64,000 nt of DNA from DATGZX01 sp035296965 (GTDB taxonomy: Bacteria > Planctomycetota > Planctomycetia > Gemmatales > Gemmataceae), in the NCBI GenBank assembly GCA_035296965.1, contig DATGZX010000164.1, positions 1-64,000 on the forward strand, written 5' to 3'. The position numbers and the translations under genes are program-made. This document shows positions 17,824-27,361 of this stretch, piece after piece (within the stretch, counting starts at the first letter, position 1; the number at the start of each line of letters is the position of its first letter). The notes under the pieces are model-generated. The model did not search any database. It was not told where the DNA came from and saw only the letters and a list, made by a program, of their open reading frames with translations.

Positions 17824-19824
17824 TCAACTTTCGATCTCGATATCGAACTCACCAACCTCGATGACACGGGGCGCCGCATCGTCAACAAAGATGTCTCCTC
17901 GTCGTCGCCAGCGCATCAGGGCTGCGATGAACATGAGCGCTCGCTGTTCCGCATCCGAAATGGTATCACTGCGCAGCTGCGATTGCACCCACTCCAGGTC
18001 TTTCAAAGTAGCCTCGCTGACAGGCAGCCGGCTCAATCGCTCTAACTCGGCGCCCCAGAGCCGGATGACCCCATCGTCTCCCCCGCTCGCGAGCAGATAG
18101 TTGTCCGGGCTGACCGCCAGGAAGGTGACGGTGCGCGTGTGTCCGCTGAGGTGGCGGGGAGGCTGGCCAAGCCGGCCGCGCAAGCTCCATACGCGGACGA
18201 TATGGTCGGGTCCCCAGCCGCCTCGACTGCTTGCTGCCAGTAGGCGCCCATTGCAACTCATAACCAAACAAGGGTCTTCCTGGACATGGCTTTCCAACGT
18301 CTTCACAAGCTTGCCGCTGGGCAGTCGCCAAAGCTGCACGGCATATTCGCCGCCAGCGCTGGCCATCAGGGTACTTTGCGGATTGATGGCGATTGCATGG
18401 ACGCTGCCAGTATGGATCTTGAGTGTCTTCCGTGCTCGCCCGGCGGGCAAACTCCAAAGCTGAATGGTGCTGTCCGTGCCCGCGCTCGCCAGAGTTCGCC
18501 CGTCGGGGCTGATCGCTACACAGAGAACACCGTCTCCATTCTCATCGCGGTGCCCGTCCAGCGTTTTCAAGGCTTTCCCACTCTGCAGGCTCCACAGCCG
18601 CACGGTGCAGTCTTTACTTCCACTTGCCAGCACGTTGCTCTCCGGGTCCATGGCTAGACAGGAAACCGCGCCGGTATGACCTTCCAGGGTGTTCAACAGT
18701 TTTCCATCGGGGAGCCGCCAAATCCGTATGTCACGATCGTTACTACCGGTCGCCAGAAGCCGGCCATCCACGCTCATTGCAAATGCGAGGATGGCTTCCG
18801 AATGGGCCTCAATTACTGCAGTCGGCCGCCCGCTGGGAAGCCGCCACAGGCACAGCCGGCCATCTCTTCCGGTGCTGACCAGCATTCGGCCGTTCGGCGT
18901 AGGTGTCAAGCCGTTGACCCAGTCGACGTGGCCTTCGAGCGTCTTAAGCAGATGACCGTCCGCGAGTCGCCAGAGTCGGATAGTATGGTCGGCGCCGCCG
19001 CTTGCCAGGATCTTTCCGGAAGCAGTAAACGCCATGCAGCGGATCTGATGAGGATGTCCTTCAAGCGTGAGCCGATGGTGGAAATAGGGGCTGAAATCCC
19101 TGTCTTCCCATTGCTTGGCCAAGCGAATCAACTCTTCGAAGGCCCCTTGCTCGTCTTCCCGGACCAAGTCGCGCGCCTTCTTCAATCCTGCTAGAATCTG
19201 GGCACTCCAACGGGGCGGCGCTTCCTGGGCCAACCGCCAGAGGTCCTTGGTCCGCTGGCCGTTGGCAAGGACAGCGAGGGCTGCTTTCCACTCTGCCTCC
19301 GTCATCAAAGCCAGACGTTTGCCTTGCTTGCCACCAGCCACCAGGTCGACCCACTCAAGTCGTCCGGCCTGCCGGGCCCTGGCCGCAATGCGATTCCTGA
19401 GGCTCCTGTCTGCCGTCTCGTACACAATGCGCAGCAACTGATGATCGAAGTCGAGCTGTTCATAGGCATTCCATTGATCGGTGAGGAAATAGAAGAGCGC
19501 CCGGTACGACTCGTCATGCGGTTCGTACCGGGATGCGAGAACAATTTCGCGCGCAGCAGCATGGTCATGATGCAAGACCATCCGGCACAATGCTTCTCGC
19601 GCTGGCACATTGTTATCCTTGGCAAGTTGCTCCAGAGCATCCAGCGCAGCGTCGCGCAAAGGCTTCTCGGCACCGTCCACCGCCGCGTCTTCGAGAACGC
19701 GAACGGCCATTGCGGACCCATCCTCAACCAATGTTCTGAGCGCCTGGTCCTTGAGCCAGCCGCCGATGAGGGGCACCTGGCTGCGAAGTTGCTGCCGATA
19801 TTTCTCGATTTGGCGTGCTTCCAT
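17824..19824 (-). CDS. HEAT-like plus WD40 beta-propeller protein
   Basis: About 666 aa. The first 270 residues are helical with HEAT-like repeats (LRTLVEDGSAMAVRVLEDAA; PLRDAALDALEQLAKD). Residues about 275-600 hold roughly eight WD40 repeats (for example GHPHQIRCMAFTASGKILAS and GHTGAVSCLAMDPESNVLAS). A short helical tail ends in an acidic GEFDIEIES. I start at the ATG at 19824; the frame runs open to 20025, but that extension reads into a dispersed palindromic repeat and is unlikely to be coding. First gene of the operon with the AAA and Hsp70 genes. Probable role: substrate-recognition or scaffold subunit. Confidence 0.82.
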   Translation of the reverse strand: MEARQIEKYRQQLRSQVPLIGGWLKDQALRTLVEDGSAMAVRVLEDAAVDGAEKPLRDAALDALEQLAKDNNVPAREALCRMVLHHDHAAAREIVLASRYEPHDESYRALFYFLTDQWNAYEQLDFDHQLLRIVYETADRSLRNRIAARARQAGRLEWVDLVAGGKQGKRLALMTEAEWKAALAVLANGQRTKDLWRLAQEAPPRWSAQILAGLKKARDLVREDEQGAFEELIRLAKQWEDRDFSPYFHHRLTLEGHPHQIRCMAFTASGKILASGGADHTIRLWRLADGHLLKTLEGHVDWVNGLTPTPNGRMLVSTGRDGRLCLWRLPSGRPTAVIEAHSEAILAFAMSVDGRLLATGSNDRDIRIWRLPDGKLLNTLEGHTGAVSCLAMDPESNVLASGSKDCTVRLWSLQSGKALKTLDGHRDENGDGVLCVAISPDGRTLASAGTDSTIQLWSLPAGRARKTLKIHTGSVHAIAINPQSTLMASAGGEYAVQLWRLPSGKLVKTLESHVQEDPCLVMSCNGRLLAASSRGGWGPDHIVRVWSLRGRLGQPPRHLSGHTRTVTFLAVSPDNYLLASGGDDGVIRLWGAELERLSRLPVSEATLKDLEWVQSQLRSDTISDAEQRALMFIAALMRWRRRGDIFVDDAAPRVIEVGEFDIEIES

Positions 19825-19964
19825 GAACTCTGAGAATCGTGATCGGGGGATGAAAGGAGCACGACGTACAAGATCGCTCCGTTTCGTCCGGGCCAATGAA
19901 GTTACTCTATGGTACAGCAAATATGGCAGGAGGGGCTCAGAACGGCGGTTGGCGAGAAGGCAGA

Positions 19965-20122
19965 TTAGCGGGACCGCACCTTTGGACTGCGGCGCTTTGC
20001 CGCCGCTTTTGTTTTGCTGCGGCAAGGAAAAACAAAAGCGGCGGCAAAGCGCCGCAGTCCATGTTTTCCGAACAAAAGTAAAATCGGTTTACCCGAAAAC
20101 TAAGCTGTGACAAAGCACTAGC
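19965..20122. repeat. Dispersed 158-bp palindromic element, copy 1
   Basis: Contains a perfect 32-bp inverted repeat (19984-20015 and 20029-20060, 13-nt loop), flanked by CGCACCTTT on one side and a segment ending TAAGCTGTGACAAAGCACTA on the other. A second, inverted copy is at 62071-62226. The right end (CTAG) supplies the TAG stop of the leftward MFS gene. It lacks any coding capacity and resembles a MITE or REP-type element. Confidence 0.85.
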
Positions 20123-21488
20123 CGTCATCACCCAGGCGGGATGGAGAAGGCAATGAACTCTGACAGTATTCGGGTCTAGTCTGCCGAAAAATCGCGAGCA
20201 AGAGCAATGCCGATAGCGCGCAGGTACATCCCAGCCAGCGGATTACAAGTGATTCATTCCAGTGATCGGCCGAACGTCCTGCGAGCCATGTTCCTAACGG
20301 CAGCGCGCCGCTAAGCGCCATGGCCCATATTCCCATAACCCGGCCTCGATTGTGATCGCTGGTGCCGAGCTGGATCACGCTTTGTACTGTAGCCAGAAAA
20401 AGAATCAATCCAAAGCCAATTATCCCGCACGCGGCCACCGCTAAAGGAAGCAGATGTGCAAAGGAAAGTACCACCAGACCTGAACTGATGAGGAGTACTC
20501 CAAGCCAAATCATGGTAGCGCGGCGCTCGATCGAGCCGATTGTGGCAAGAGTCACCGCGGCAGCCAACGCACCGATTCCTGTTGCACTCAGCATCAAGCT
20601 GTACCCCTGCTCCTGGGAATGCAATTGATGATGGGCCAAGGCTGGCAATAAAGCCACGAATGGCCAGCCGAAAAGAGTGGTCGTTGTCGCCAGCAAGAAC
20701 AGGAACATCAACTCCCTGTGATTGGCCAGGTACGCAAAGCCATGTAGAAGCGATGAGATTCCACTGTGCTTCTCATTGGATCGCGTCGAGCCGGAGACAT
20801 CGATGAGGGCCAGTGCCCAGAGCACGGCGAGATAGCTCAAGCCATTGGCCAGGAAACAAGTCCATGGCTCATAAAATCTGAGCAGAATTCCTGCGACTGC
20901 AGGTCCCAGGGCCCGCGCGACATTAAAGAGCAAGGAATTGAGAGCGACTGCGTTCATCAAATCCTCACGCCCCGCGAGGTCCATTACGAATGCCAGCCGT
21001 GCAGGCAGGTCTACCGCCTGGACTAATCCACCCAGAGCACTGATCACCAGCAACTGCCACGGAGTAATCTCCTGACTGTAGGCCAGGCCCGCCAGAACGA
21101 TCGCCAGCACCAAGAAGGCGGCTTGTGTCCAAAAGATGAGCGTCCGTTTGGGCAATCTGTCAGCCAGCGCGCCGCCCCAGACGCCGAAAAAGAAGGTAGG
21201 AACTATCGAGGCAGTTACGAGCAAGGCGGGCCACTCACTAAGTCCGGTAAGTTTGAACGCCAACCAGCTTACGGCCGTTGACTGCATCCAGGTGCCCATC
21301 AAGGAGATGAGCTGGCCAAAGAAGTAGAGCCGATAATTTCGATGGCGAAGCGAACTAAACGTGACGGCTAAGCCGCTCCCGGCCCGGAAAGGTGCACGGT
21401 CGCGTCCAGAATCGCTTCCGTCGAGGAGTGAGTTCTGTTCCGAAGCAAAACGTGATGAAGGGGGTTCCAAGGTTCCGTTCTCGGGCAT
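20118..21488 (-). CDS. MFS transporter, EntS/MFS_3-like exporter
   Basis: A 456-aa inner-membrane protein with about 12 hydrophobic segments from residue 55 on. The FSSLRHRNYRLYFFGQLISLMGTWMQ start is typical of the EntS/MFS_3 exporter family. The A-motif loop is GGALADRLPKR and PARLAFVMDL follows mid-protein. AAAGGTAG lies upstream of the ATG. It is divergent from the WD40 protein to its right. The TAG stop falls exactly in the end of a dispersed repeat. Such proteins export small hydrophobic compounds or siderophores; no substrate can be assigned here. Confidence 0.85.
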   Translation of the reverse strand: MPENGTLEPPSSRFASEQNSLLDGSDSGRDRAPFRAGSGLAVTFSSLRHRNYRLYFFGQLISLMGTWMQSTAVSWLAFKLTGLSEWPALLVTASIVPTFFFGVWGGALADRLPKRTLIFWTQAAFLVLAIVLAGLAYSQEITPWQLLVISALGGLVQAVDLPARLAFVMDLAGREDLMNAVALNSLLFNVARALGPAVAGILLRFYEPWTCFLANGLSYLAVLWALALIDVSGSTRSNEKHSGISSLLHGFAYLANHRELMFLFLLATTTTLFGWPFVALLPALAHHQLHSQEQGYSLMLSATGIGALAAAVTLATIGSIERRATMIWLGVLLISSGLVVLSFAHLLPLAVAACGIIGFGLILFLATVQSVIQLGTSDHNRGRVMGIWAMALSGALPLGTWLAGRSADHWNESLVIRWLGCTCALSALLLLAIFRQTRPEYCQSSLPSPSRLGDDG

Positions 21489-21639
21489 GTGGTTAGGCTA
21501 CCTTTCTCGCCGCTCTGGTCAAGACCAGCTTCGCTCGTGGAACACTGCGGGCTGGCAAATTTGCATCGCGTTCGGGCCATTGGAATGATAAATTCAATCC
21601 AGCAATGACAGCGTGCATCTTCTGCTGAGGTATGGTGCC

Positions 21640-23901
21640 ATGTCTGATCCTTTTGGAGCCCGGAGCAATGCCTCCGACCGCGACCTTTTATTCGGCGTAG
21701 TAGCGCTTCAGGCGGATTTCATCAACGCTGACCAGTTTCATAAAGCCCATACGCTTTGGATGAGATGCAAGGAGCCACCGCTCGAAGGAGTATTGCAGGC
21801 GAATGGATGGCTGTCCGCCAGCGCTTCCACTCAGGTCGCTCGGCTCGTCGATCGCAAGCTCAAGAAACATGGCGGCGATATCAGGGCAGCGTTGGACGAG
21901 GCCACGGGAATGACGCTGCGCCTGACTTTGACTCAGTCCGAGCCCGCTGTAATGTCCAGCGGCGGCGAGGGGAATAAGGCTTGGTGGTCTCTCCGACGCG
22001 TGGGAGGCACCTTATCGAGTTGGCGCCGGCGCCTTTATCTGACGAGCATCGTCAACGTGGCGGCGATGGTCGTTCTGATCATCACCGTTGGTACGACTGC
22101 GGGCATGCTTCTTTTCCCGTCGGCGAATGTCGCCACGAACGTGCCCAGAAACCAATTCGCCAGTGATTTCGGGACCATGGCGGACCAGCAAATTGAAGAG
22201 TTGCGGCGGGCAAGAGTACGGGAGCGGGAGAGAAACTACACTTCTCACATCGGCGCCACGGCAAAGGCCTGGGAGGATAAGGATCTGGACCGGATGCGCG
22301 GCTTTCTGGCTATGCAACTGCCCAAGATTGCCGGGGATCAGGACTTTCGCGGATTCGAATGGTACTACCTCCGGCATCTAAATCAAGTGGCAAGGCTGGA
22401 CCTTGTTGGGCACCGTAGCATGGTCAACTCCCTTGCGTTCAGCCCCGATGGCAGGCACCTTGCTTCAGGAAGCATCGATTGCACCGTGAGAATCTGGGAT
22501 GCCATCATAGGGCAAGAGCTATTCAACTTGGAGGCGCGCGCACATCCTACGGCGCAAGGTTCCTCGATGGCCGTACTTCCGACCGCTAGCCAAGTGGACG
22601 GCATAGCCTACAGCCCCAACGGCTCAAACCTCGCGGTGGCCTACGGAGACGGCACGCTGAGGATCTGGGATGTGGCCACAGGCCTGGAGGTGCGTTCCAT
22701 CAAAGCACATGACGCGGCTGCTACCAGCGTAGCTTATAGTCCCGATGGCGCGCACTTGGCCTCGGCGAGCTTCGATCATACGGTCAAAATCTGGGATGCA
22801 AATAGCGGTGCGAAAGTCCATGAGTTGCGGAAACATCAAGATCAGGTTTTCAGTGTCGCGTACGGCGCTGACGGCACAAGGCTGGCATCCGCCGGTAAGG
22901 ATAAAGCCGTCTACGTCTGGGACGTGAAGACCGGGGACGTTGTTCATTCGTTCAATGACAATGAAGACGAGATCGTTTACGTGGCCTTCAACCGCGATGG
23001 CAGCCTTCTCGCGTCGAGCACCGACAATGGCTCCATTTGGGTGTGGGACCTTAATACAGAGAAGAAATCCGATCCCATCGCCGGAAGAGCCAAGACGGTG
23101 AATAGTGTAGCTTTCAGCCCAGACAATCGACGCTTGGCGTCGGTGGGGCCCGAAGGCGATGTAAAGCTTTGGGACCTTGCGAGTGGCAAAGAGGTGTACT
23201 CTTTCAAGGGCGTCACCTTCAGTTGTGTGGCGTTCAGCTCTGATGGCCTCCGCCTTGCGGCTGGTTCGATGACCGGAGAAATTGTAATCTGGGAAGCGGT
23301 TGACCCGCCCGCGGAACTCGCTCAGGCGCGCTATGCTCGCGAGCTGGTCGAGTCCATGTTTTCAGAGAATCGCGTCAGGGAGGACGTAATAGAGCTAATC
23401 CAGCGCGACCAGGCTTTGAGCGAGCCGGTCCGCCGCGAAGCCCTGGCCCGGGCAGAGCGGCACCGCGAGAGTGCAAGGACCCTCAATAACCGCAGTTGGT
23501 ACGTCGTACGCAGTTCAGGGCGCACGCCTACTGCTTATCAAGCGGCCCTTCGACAAGCTGGCGAGGCAAGCCGTCAACGTCCGGAGGACGGGGCAATTCT
23601 AAATACCCTCGGCGTGGCACAATACCGTGTTGGTCAATACGCAGAAGCAGTCACGACGCTGACTAAGTCGGACAAAATGAACTTGGCACGCCTGCCAAAT
23701 AGATCTTTACCGCAGGATATAGCATTTCTTGCCATGGCGCAGCGCCGCCTTGGACACGAGGACGAGGCCGTTCGCCTTAAGCAACAACTCGAACACCTGA
23801 TGCGCCTGCCACGAATCTACCCTTTCGAAGGAGAGCCAGGCGAGGCAGAAGCGATCACGCAGGAGGCCCTGGACTTACTGAAAGGAGTGGCGGGACCGTA
23901 G
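21640..23901 (+). CDS. Membrane-anchored WD40 protein with kinase-type N-terminus but no kinase domain
   Basis: About 753 aa. Residues 10-100 (DRDLLFGVVALQADFINADQ) match the N-terminal module found in front of the kinase domain in many planctomycete Ser/Thr kinases. Here it is followed directly by a linker and a single membrane helix (VAAMVVLIITVGTTAGMLL, about 145-165). A DLDRMRGFLAMQL-FRGFEWYYL region and six or more WD40 repeats (about 250-560) come next, then a TPR-like C-terminus (AILNTLGVAQYRVGQYAEAV). No kinase motifs (glycine loop, HRD, DFG) are present. GAGG lies upstream of the ATG at 21640. Convergent with the kinase-WD40 gene. Confidence 0.82.
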   Translation: MSDPFGARSNASDRDLLFGVVALQADFINADQFHKAHTLWMRCKEPPLEGVLQANGWLSASASTQVARLVDRKLKKHGGDIRAALDEATGMTLRLTLTQSEPAVMSSGGEGNKAWWSLRRVGGTLSSWRRRLYLTSIVNVAAMVVLIITVGTTAGMLLFPSANVATNVPRNQFASDFGTMADQQIEELRRARVRERERNYTSHIGATAKAWEDKDLDRMRGFLAMQLPKIAGDQDFRGFEWYYLRHLNQVARLDLVGHRSMVNSLAFSPDGRHLASGSIDCTVRIWDAIIGQELFNLEARAHPTAQGSSMAVLPTASQVDGIAYSPNGSNLAVAYGDGTLRIWDVATGLEVRSIKAHDAAATSVAYSPDGAHLASASFDHTVKIWDANSGAKVHELRKHQDQVFSVAYGADGTRLASAGKDKAVYVWDVKTGDVVHSFNDNEDEIVYVAFNRDGSLLASSTDNGSIWVWDLNTEKKSDPIAGRAKTVNSVAFSPDNRRLASVGPEGDVKLWDLASGKEVYSFKGVTFSCVAFSSDGLRLAAGSMTGEIVIWEAVDPPAELAQARYARELVESMFSENRVREDVIELIQRDQALSEPVRREALARAERHRESARTLNNRSWYVVRSSGRTPTAYQAALRQAGEASRQRPEDGAILNTLGVAQYRVGQYAEAVTTLTKSDKMNLARLPNRSLPQDIAFLAMAQRRLGHEDEAVRLKQQLEHLMRLPRIYPFEGEPGEAEAITQEALDLLKGVAGP

Positions 23902-23980
23902 GGGCGGCGCGTGTCACCTCGCGCGCCAAGAGGTGGTTGACGACGCAAACTCAGCTCAGAAAGGAGAAGCGGCCCGATAG

Positions 23981-26900
23981 CTATTTCCGATCGCCTGGCT
24001 TGGGATTCGAAGCAGAATACTCCGCCTCCCAGATGTTCACGCTGCCATCCCAATTGTTGGAAGCGATGCGCCTGCCGTCTGCGCTGAAGACCACGTGCCC
24101 GGTGAAGGCGTAATCTCCCTGACGAGCTGGGGCAAAGCCATTCAACGTGAAGCTTTCCTGTCCCGTCGCCGTGTCCCAAAACCGAACGTCTCCGAAGTAG
24201 CCCGTTGCCACAAGCCGACGGCCGTTGGGGCTAAACGCCACCGAAGTCAAGGCGTACAGCCCTGGAATGGTGAACAGCTCTTGGCCGGTGGCCAGGTCCC
24301 AGACATGTAGTTTCTCCCCCTCAAAATCGGCTGCTGCAAGCTTGCTTCCATCGCGGCTGAAAACGACGCTCAGCACCACATTGCTGCCAGGCAAGGCGAG
24401 CAGTTCCCGTCCAGACAGAACGTCCAGAACGCGCACGGTACCGTCTTCCGAGCCACCTGCTGCCAGCATGTGGCCGTCCGCACTGAATGCTAGGGCGCTG
24501 ACGCGCTGCTGAATGTGCGGCACGCGCCACCGAACGCTCCGGTCCGCCACATCCCAAAGAGTCAACGTGCTAAAGTGCTGGTCGTCCACTGTCTCGCGAG
24601 ATGCCCCCGCCAGCCATTTGCCATTGGCGCTCAGTGCGACTGCTCGGGCCGGGCTCAGCGATCCCTGAAAGATAGCCATCTCCTTGCCCATTGCCGTGTC
24701 CCAAAGTTTCAAAAGGCAAGGATCCTTCTTGCTCGGAGCAGCCAGGAGCCGGCCATCGGCGCTGAAAGAGACATCGCCTCTTGGGCAGTAGAATTTTTCG
24801 GTGATATCGATTTGGTGTTTGCGGAGCAAGTCGCCGGTGGATGCTTCCCAAACCTCCAGATCTTGGTCGAGGACGGTCAGAAGATGTCGTCCGTCCGCGC
24901 TGAATCCGAGGCTCTTGAGGTGCTCCCCACGCGCTTGTTGCACGATCACGCTAAGGCCTCGTGGGTCTTTGGTCCGATCCCACACTCGCACGGTACCGTC
25001 AATTCCGGCCGACGCAAGGCGCCGGCCATTCGGATGGAAGGCAACGCAGTTGACCGTCTGCGCGTGGCCGCGAAAGTTCCGTTTTTCTTTGCCGGTCTCG
25101 AGGTCCCAAATTCTTACCGTCTGATCGGCGCCGGCGGTCGCCAGCCACTTACCATCGGGACTGAAGGCTGCCGAAGTAATCTGGCCGTTATGGCCCACGA
25201 TGTGGTGGAGCATGCGCCCTGTCGCCGCGTCATGAACAAACAAATGCTCAGATTTCACAGACAGCAGGAACGCGCCATCGCCGCTGAATTGCAGCTCGCC
25301 TCCGTTGACCTCTGTCGCCACTGGCGTTGCATGCTGGCGTGCTACATCCCATGTTCGAACGATGGGCCACCCGGTGGCCAGGGCTTTGCTTTTCGGGTTG
25401 TACGCCAAGTCCCCTCGTCCTCCTGCAAGCGTACAAATCTGTTGATGTCGGGAGACGCTCCAGATCTTCGTATCCTGGATTTGTCCTCCACCTATGGCGA
25501 ACTGTTCTTCGTCGGGGCTGAATGCCACGCTCTCTCCGGCAAAACTTTCCAACTCTTTTGCCGTCGTCGCATCCCAGAGCTTCACCGTCTTGTCCCGGCC
25601 CACAGTTGCCAAGTACTTCCCACTGGGACTGTAGAACACACGAAGGACCACATCTCCATGCCCTTTTCCCGTAAGGAGGAGTTTCCCGCTCGTTACATCC
25701 CATACTTTGAAGGTTGCATCATGGCTTGCTGAAGCCACTCGAAGTCCGTCCGGACTGAATGCGACATCATTAACCAGGTGCTCGTGCCCGCGCAGTGTAT
25801 GAAGCTTCGAGCCGGACGCCGCATCCCAGAGGATGACCTCGCCAGGCTCAATCTTCTGGCCGGGATTGCTGAAGTAGGGATTGCCGCCGCCGGCCGATGC
25901 CAGATAGCGGCCGTCCGGACTGAAAGTCACGCGAAAGACGTGGCCCGTATGCCCCTCAAGGACGAAAAGCTCCTGGTGGCATAATCCCTCGAGGTAGCGC
26001 CATTCCCAATCGCGTTGGTCTCTTCCACCTTCTGGGGGAATGCAGAGTGTCAGGAGTCGTTTGGCCGCCGCCACATCATTGGCTTCGAGGAATCGACCGG
26101 CCAAGGCGATGCGACTGTAATAAAGGTTCGTTTCTGCGAGTTCCCGCTGTTCGACGGCTATCTTCTGCGAAGCGTCGGCTTCCTCGCGTTTCTTTTGTTC
26201 TTCCCGTCGAGCGGCCTCCGCTTTCCAGTAGTTCCAAGTTATCCCTAGGAAGCCTGTGCATGAGACAGTAACGAGAGCCGCAAGAAGGCACGCCACCAGC
26301 GGCTTGCGCTTGCACCAACGCCAGGCTCGTTCCAGTTCGCTAGCCGGACGGGCATGGATGGGCTCGCCGTTGAGGAAACGGCTCAAATCATTCGCCAAGG
26401 CCTGGGCCGTGGCGTATCGTTGTCCCGGCTCCTTACGCAGGCATTTCAAGCAAATCGTTTCCAAATCGCGGGGGGTGGACGGGCGCAGTCGGACCGGGGA
26501 GACCGGTTCCTCCGTGCGAATTCTCTCCAGGGTAAGCCATTTGGTGTCCCCTTCGAACGGCCTTCTGCCGGTGAACATCTCGTACAGGATGACCCCGAGC
26601 GTGTAGACGTCGGTGGCAGGGCTGATCGCTTCACCGGCGATCTGTTCGGGCGCCATGTATTCGGGCGTGCCCATGGCATTGCCGGGCATCGTATGAGCCA
26701 CCGAGTGATCGTTGATGAGCTTGGCCAGTCCGAAATCGGTAATCTTGGGCTGCCCGCTGCGATTAAGAAGCACATTGGCAGGCTTGAGATCGCGATGAAT
26801 GATGCCGTTCTGGTGCGCGTAATGGATGGCACGAGCCAGCGTCTCCACCATCGCGGCCGCCACCCGAGGTGCCTGAGGCTTGTCGGCCATCCAGCGCGAG

Positions 26901-27361
26901 AGAGTGCAGCCGTCTACGTACTCCATCGAGAAGTAAGGCTGCTGCTCGTAGGTTCCGCTATCAAAAATCTGAACGATGTTGGGATGCTGGAGCCTGGCGA
27001 CCGCAAGGGCTTCGCTTTGGAATCGAAGAATCGTTTCGGGGTCGGCGAATCCTCCCGATAGAATCATCTTGAGCGCAACCACCCGCTGAAGAGCCGTTTG
27101 CCGGGCCTTGTAGACAACCCCCATCCCGCCGCGGCCCAACTCTCCGAGCAATTCATAGCCCGGAACATCGGCCTGCCTCGCGGATGTCCCAGCGCCGGCT
27201 AATCCGGAGGGGGTCGGAGCTTCCTCGCGGGCGTGTTGTCGCCCAATGCGATTGAGTTGCGTTTCTGTGTTACCGGTAGGCCGTGAACTTGCGCCTTGAG
27301 GTGTGCTCTCGGGGGGTCCATTGCCAGTAACGCAAGGAACGTTTGGTGCCGGAGTTTCCAT
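23981..27361 (-). CDS. Ser/Thr protein kinase with membrane helix and WD40 repeats
   Basis: About 1126 aa from the ATG at 27361; the frame is open to 27496, so the start is uncertain. The kinase domain begins YELLGELGRGGMGVVYKAR, with catalytic Lys in VVALKMIL, IIHRDLKPANVLL, ITDFGLAKL, GTPEYMAPEQ and DVYTLGVILYEMFTGRRPF. A membrane helix (LVACLLAALVTVSCTGFLGI) and a charged coiled coil follow. The second half is WD40 repeats (for example GHTGHVFRVTFSPDGRYLAS and GHNGQITSAAFSPDGKWLAT). The layout is classic for planctomycete PknB-like kinases: cytosolic kinase, then an extracytoplasmic propeller. The input signal is unknown. Confidence 0.92.
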   Translation of the reverse strand: METPAPNVPCVTGNGPPESTPQGASSRPTGNTETQLNRIGRQHAREEAPTPSGLAGAGTSARQADVPGYELLGELGRGGMGVVYKARQTALQRVVALKMILSGGFADPETILRFQSEALAVARLQHPNIVQIFDSGTYEQQPYFSMEYVDGCTLSRWMADKPQAPRVAAAMVETLARAIHYAHQNGIIHRDLKPANVLLNRSGQPKITDFGLAKLINDHSVAHTMPGNAMGTPEYMAPEQIAGEAISPATDVYTLGVILYEMFTGRRPFEGDTKWLTLERIRTEEPVSPVRLRPSTPRDLETICLKCLRKEPGQRYATAQALANDLSRFLNGEPIHARPASELERAWRWCKRKPLVACLLAALVTVSCTGFLGITWNYWKAEAARREEQKKREEADASQKIAVEQRELAETNLYYSRIALAGRFLEANDVAAAKRLLTLCIPPEGGRDQRDWEWRYLEGLCHQELFVLEGHTGHVFRVTFSPDGRYLASAGGGNPYFSNPGQKIEPGEVILWDAASGSKLHTLRGHEHLVNDVAFSPDGLRVASASHDATFKVWDVTSGKLLLTGKGHGDVVLRVFYSPSGKYLATVGRDKTVKLWDATTAKELESFAGESVAFSPDEEQFAIGGGQIQDTKIWSVSRHQQICTLAGGRGDLAYNPKSKALATGWPIVRTWDVARQHATPVATEVNGGELQFSGDGAFLLSVKSEHLFVHDAATGRMLHHIVGHNGQITSAAFSPDGKWLATAGADQTVRIWDLETGKEKRNFRGHAQTVNCVAFHPNGRRLASAGIDGTVRVWDRTKDPRGLSVIVQQARGEHLKSLGFSADGRHLLTVLDQDLEVWEASTGDLLRKHQIDITEKFYCPRGDVSFSADGRLLAAPSKKDPCLLKLWDTAMGKEMAIFQGSLSPARAVALSANGKWLAGASRETVDDQHFSTLTLWDVADRSVRWRVPHIQQRVSALAFSADGHMLAAGGSEDGTVRVLDVLSGRELLALPGSNVVLSVVFSRDGSKLAAADFEGEKLHVWDLATGQELFTIPGLYALTSVAFSPNGRRLVATGYFGDVRFWDTATGQESFTLNGFAPARQGDYAFTGHVVFSADGRRIASNNWDGSVNIWEAEYSASNPKPGDRK

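Noticed and set aside
19825..20025. N-terminal extension of the HEAT/WD40 protein
   Set aside because: It translates the dispersed palindromic repeat and intergenic DNA. The ATG at 19824 gives a normal start.
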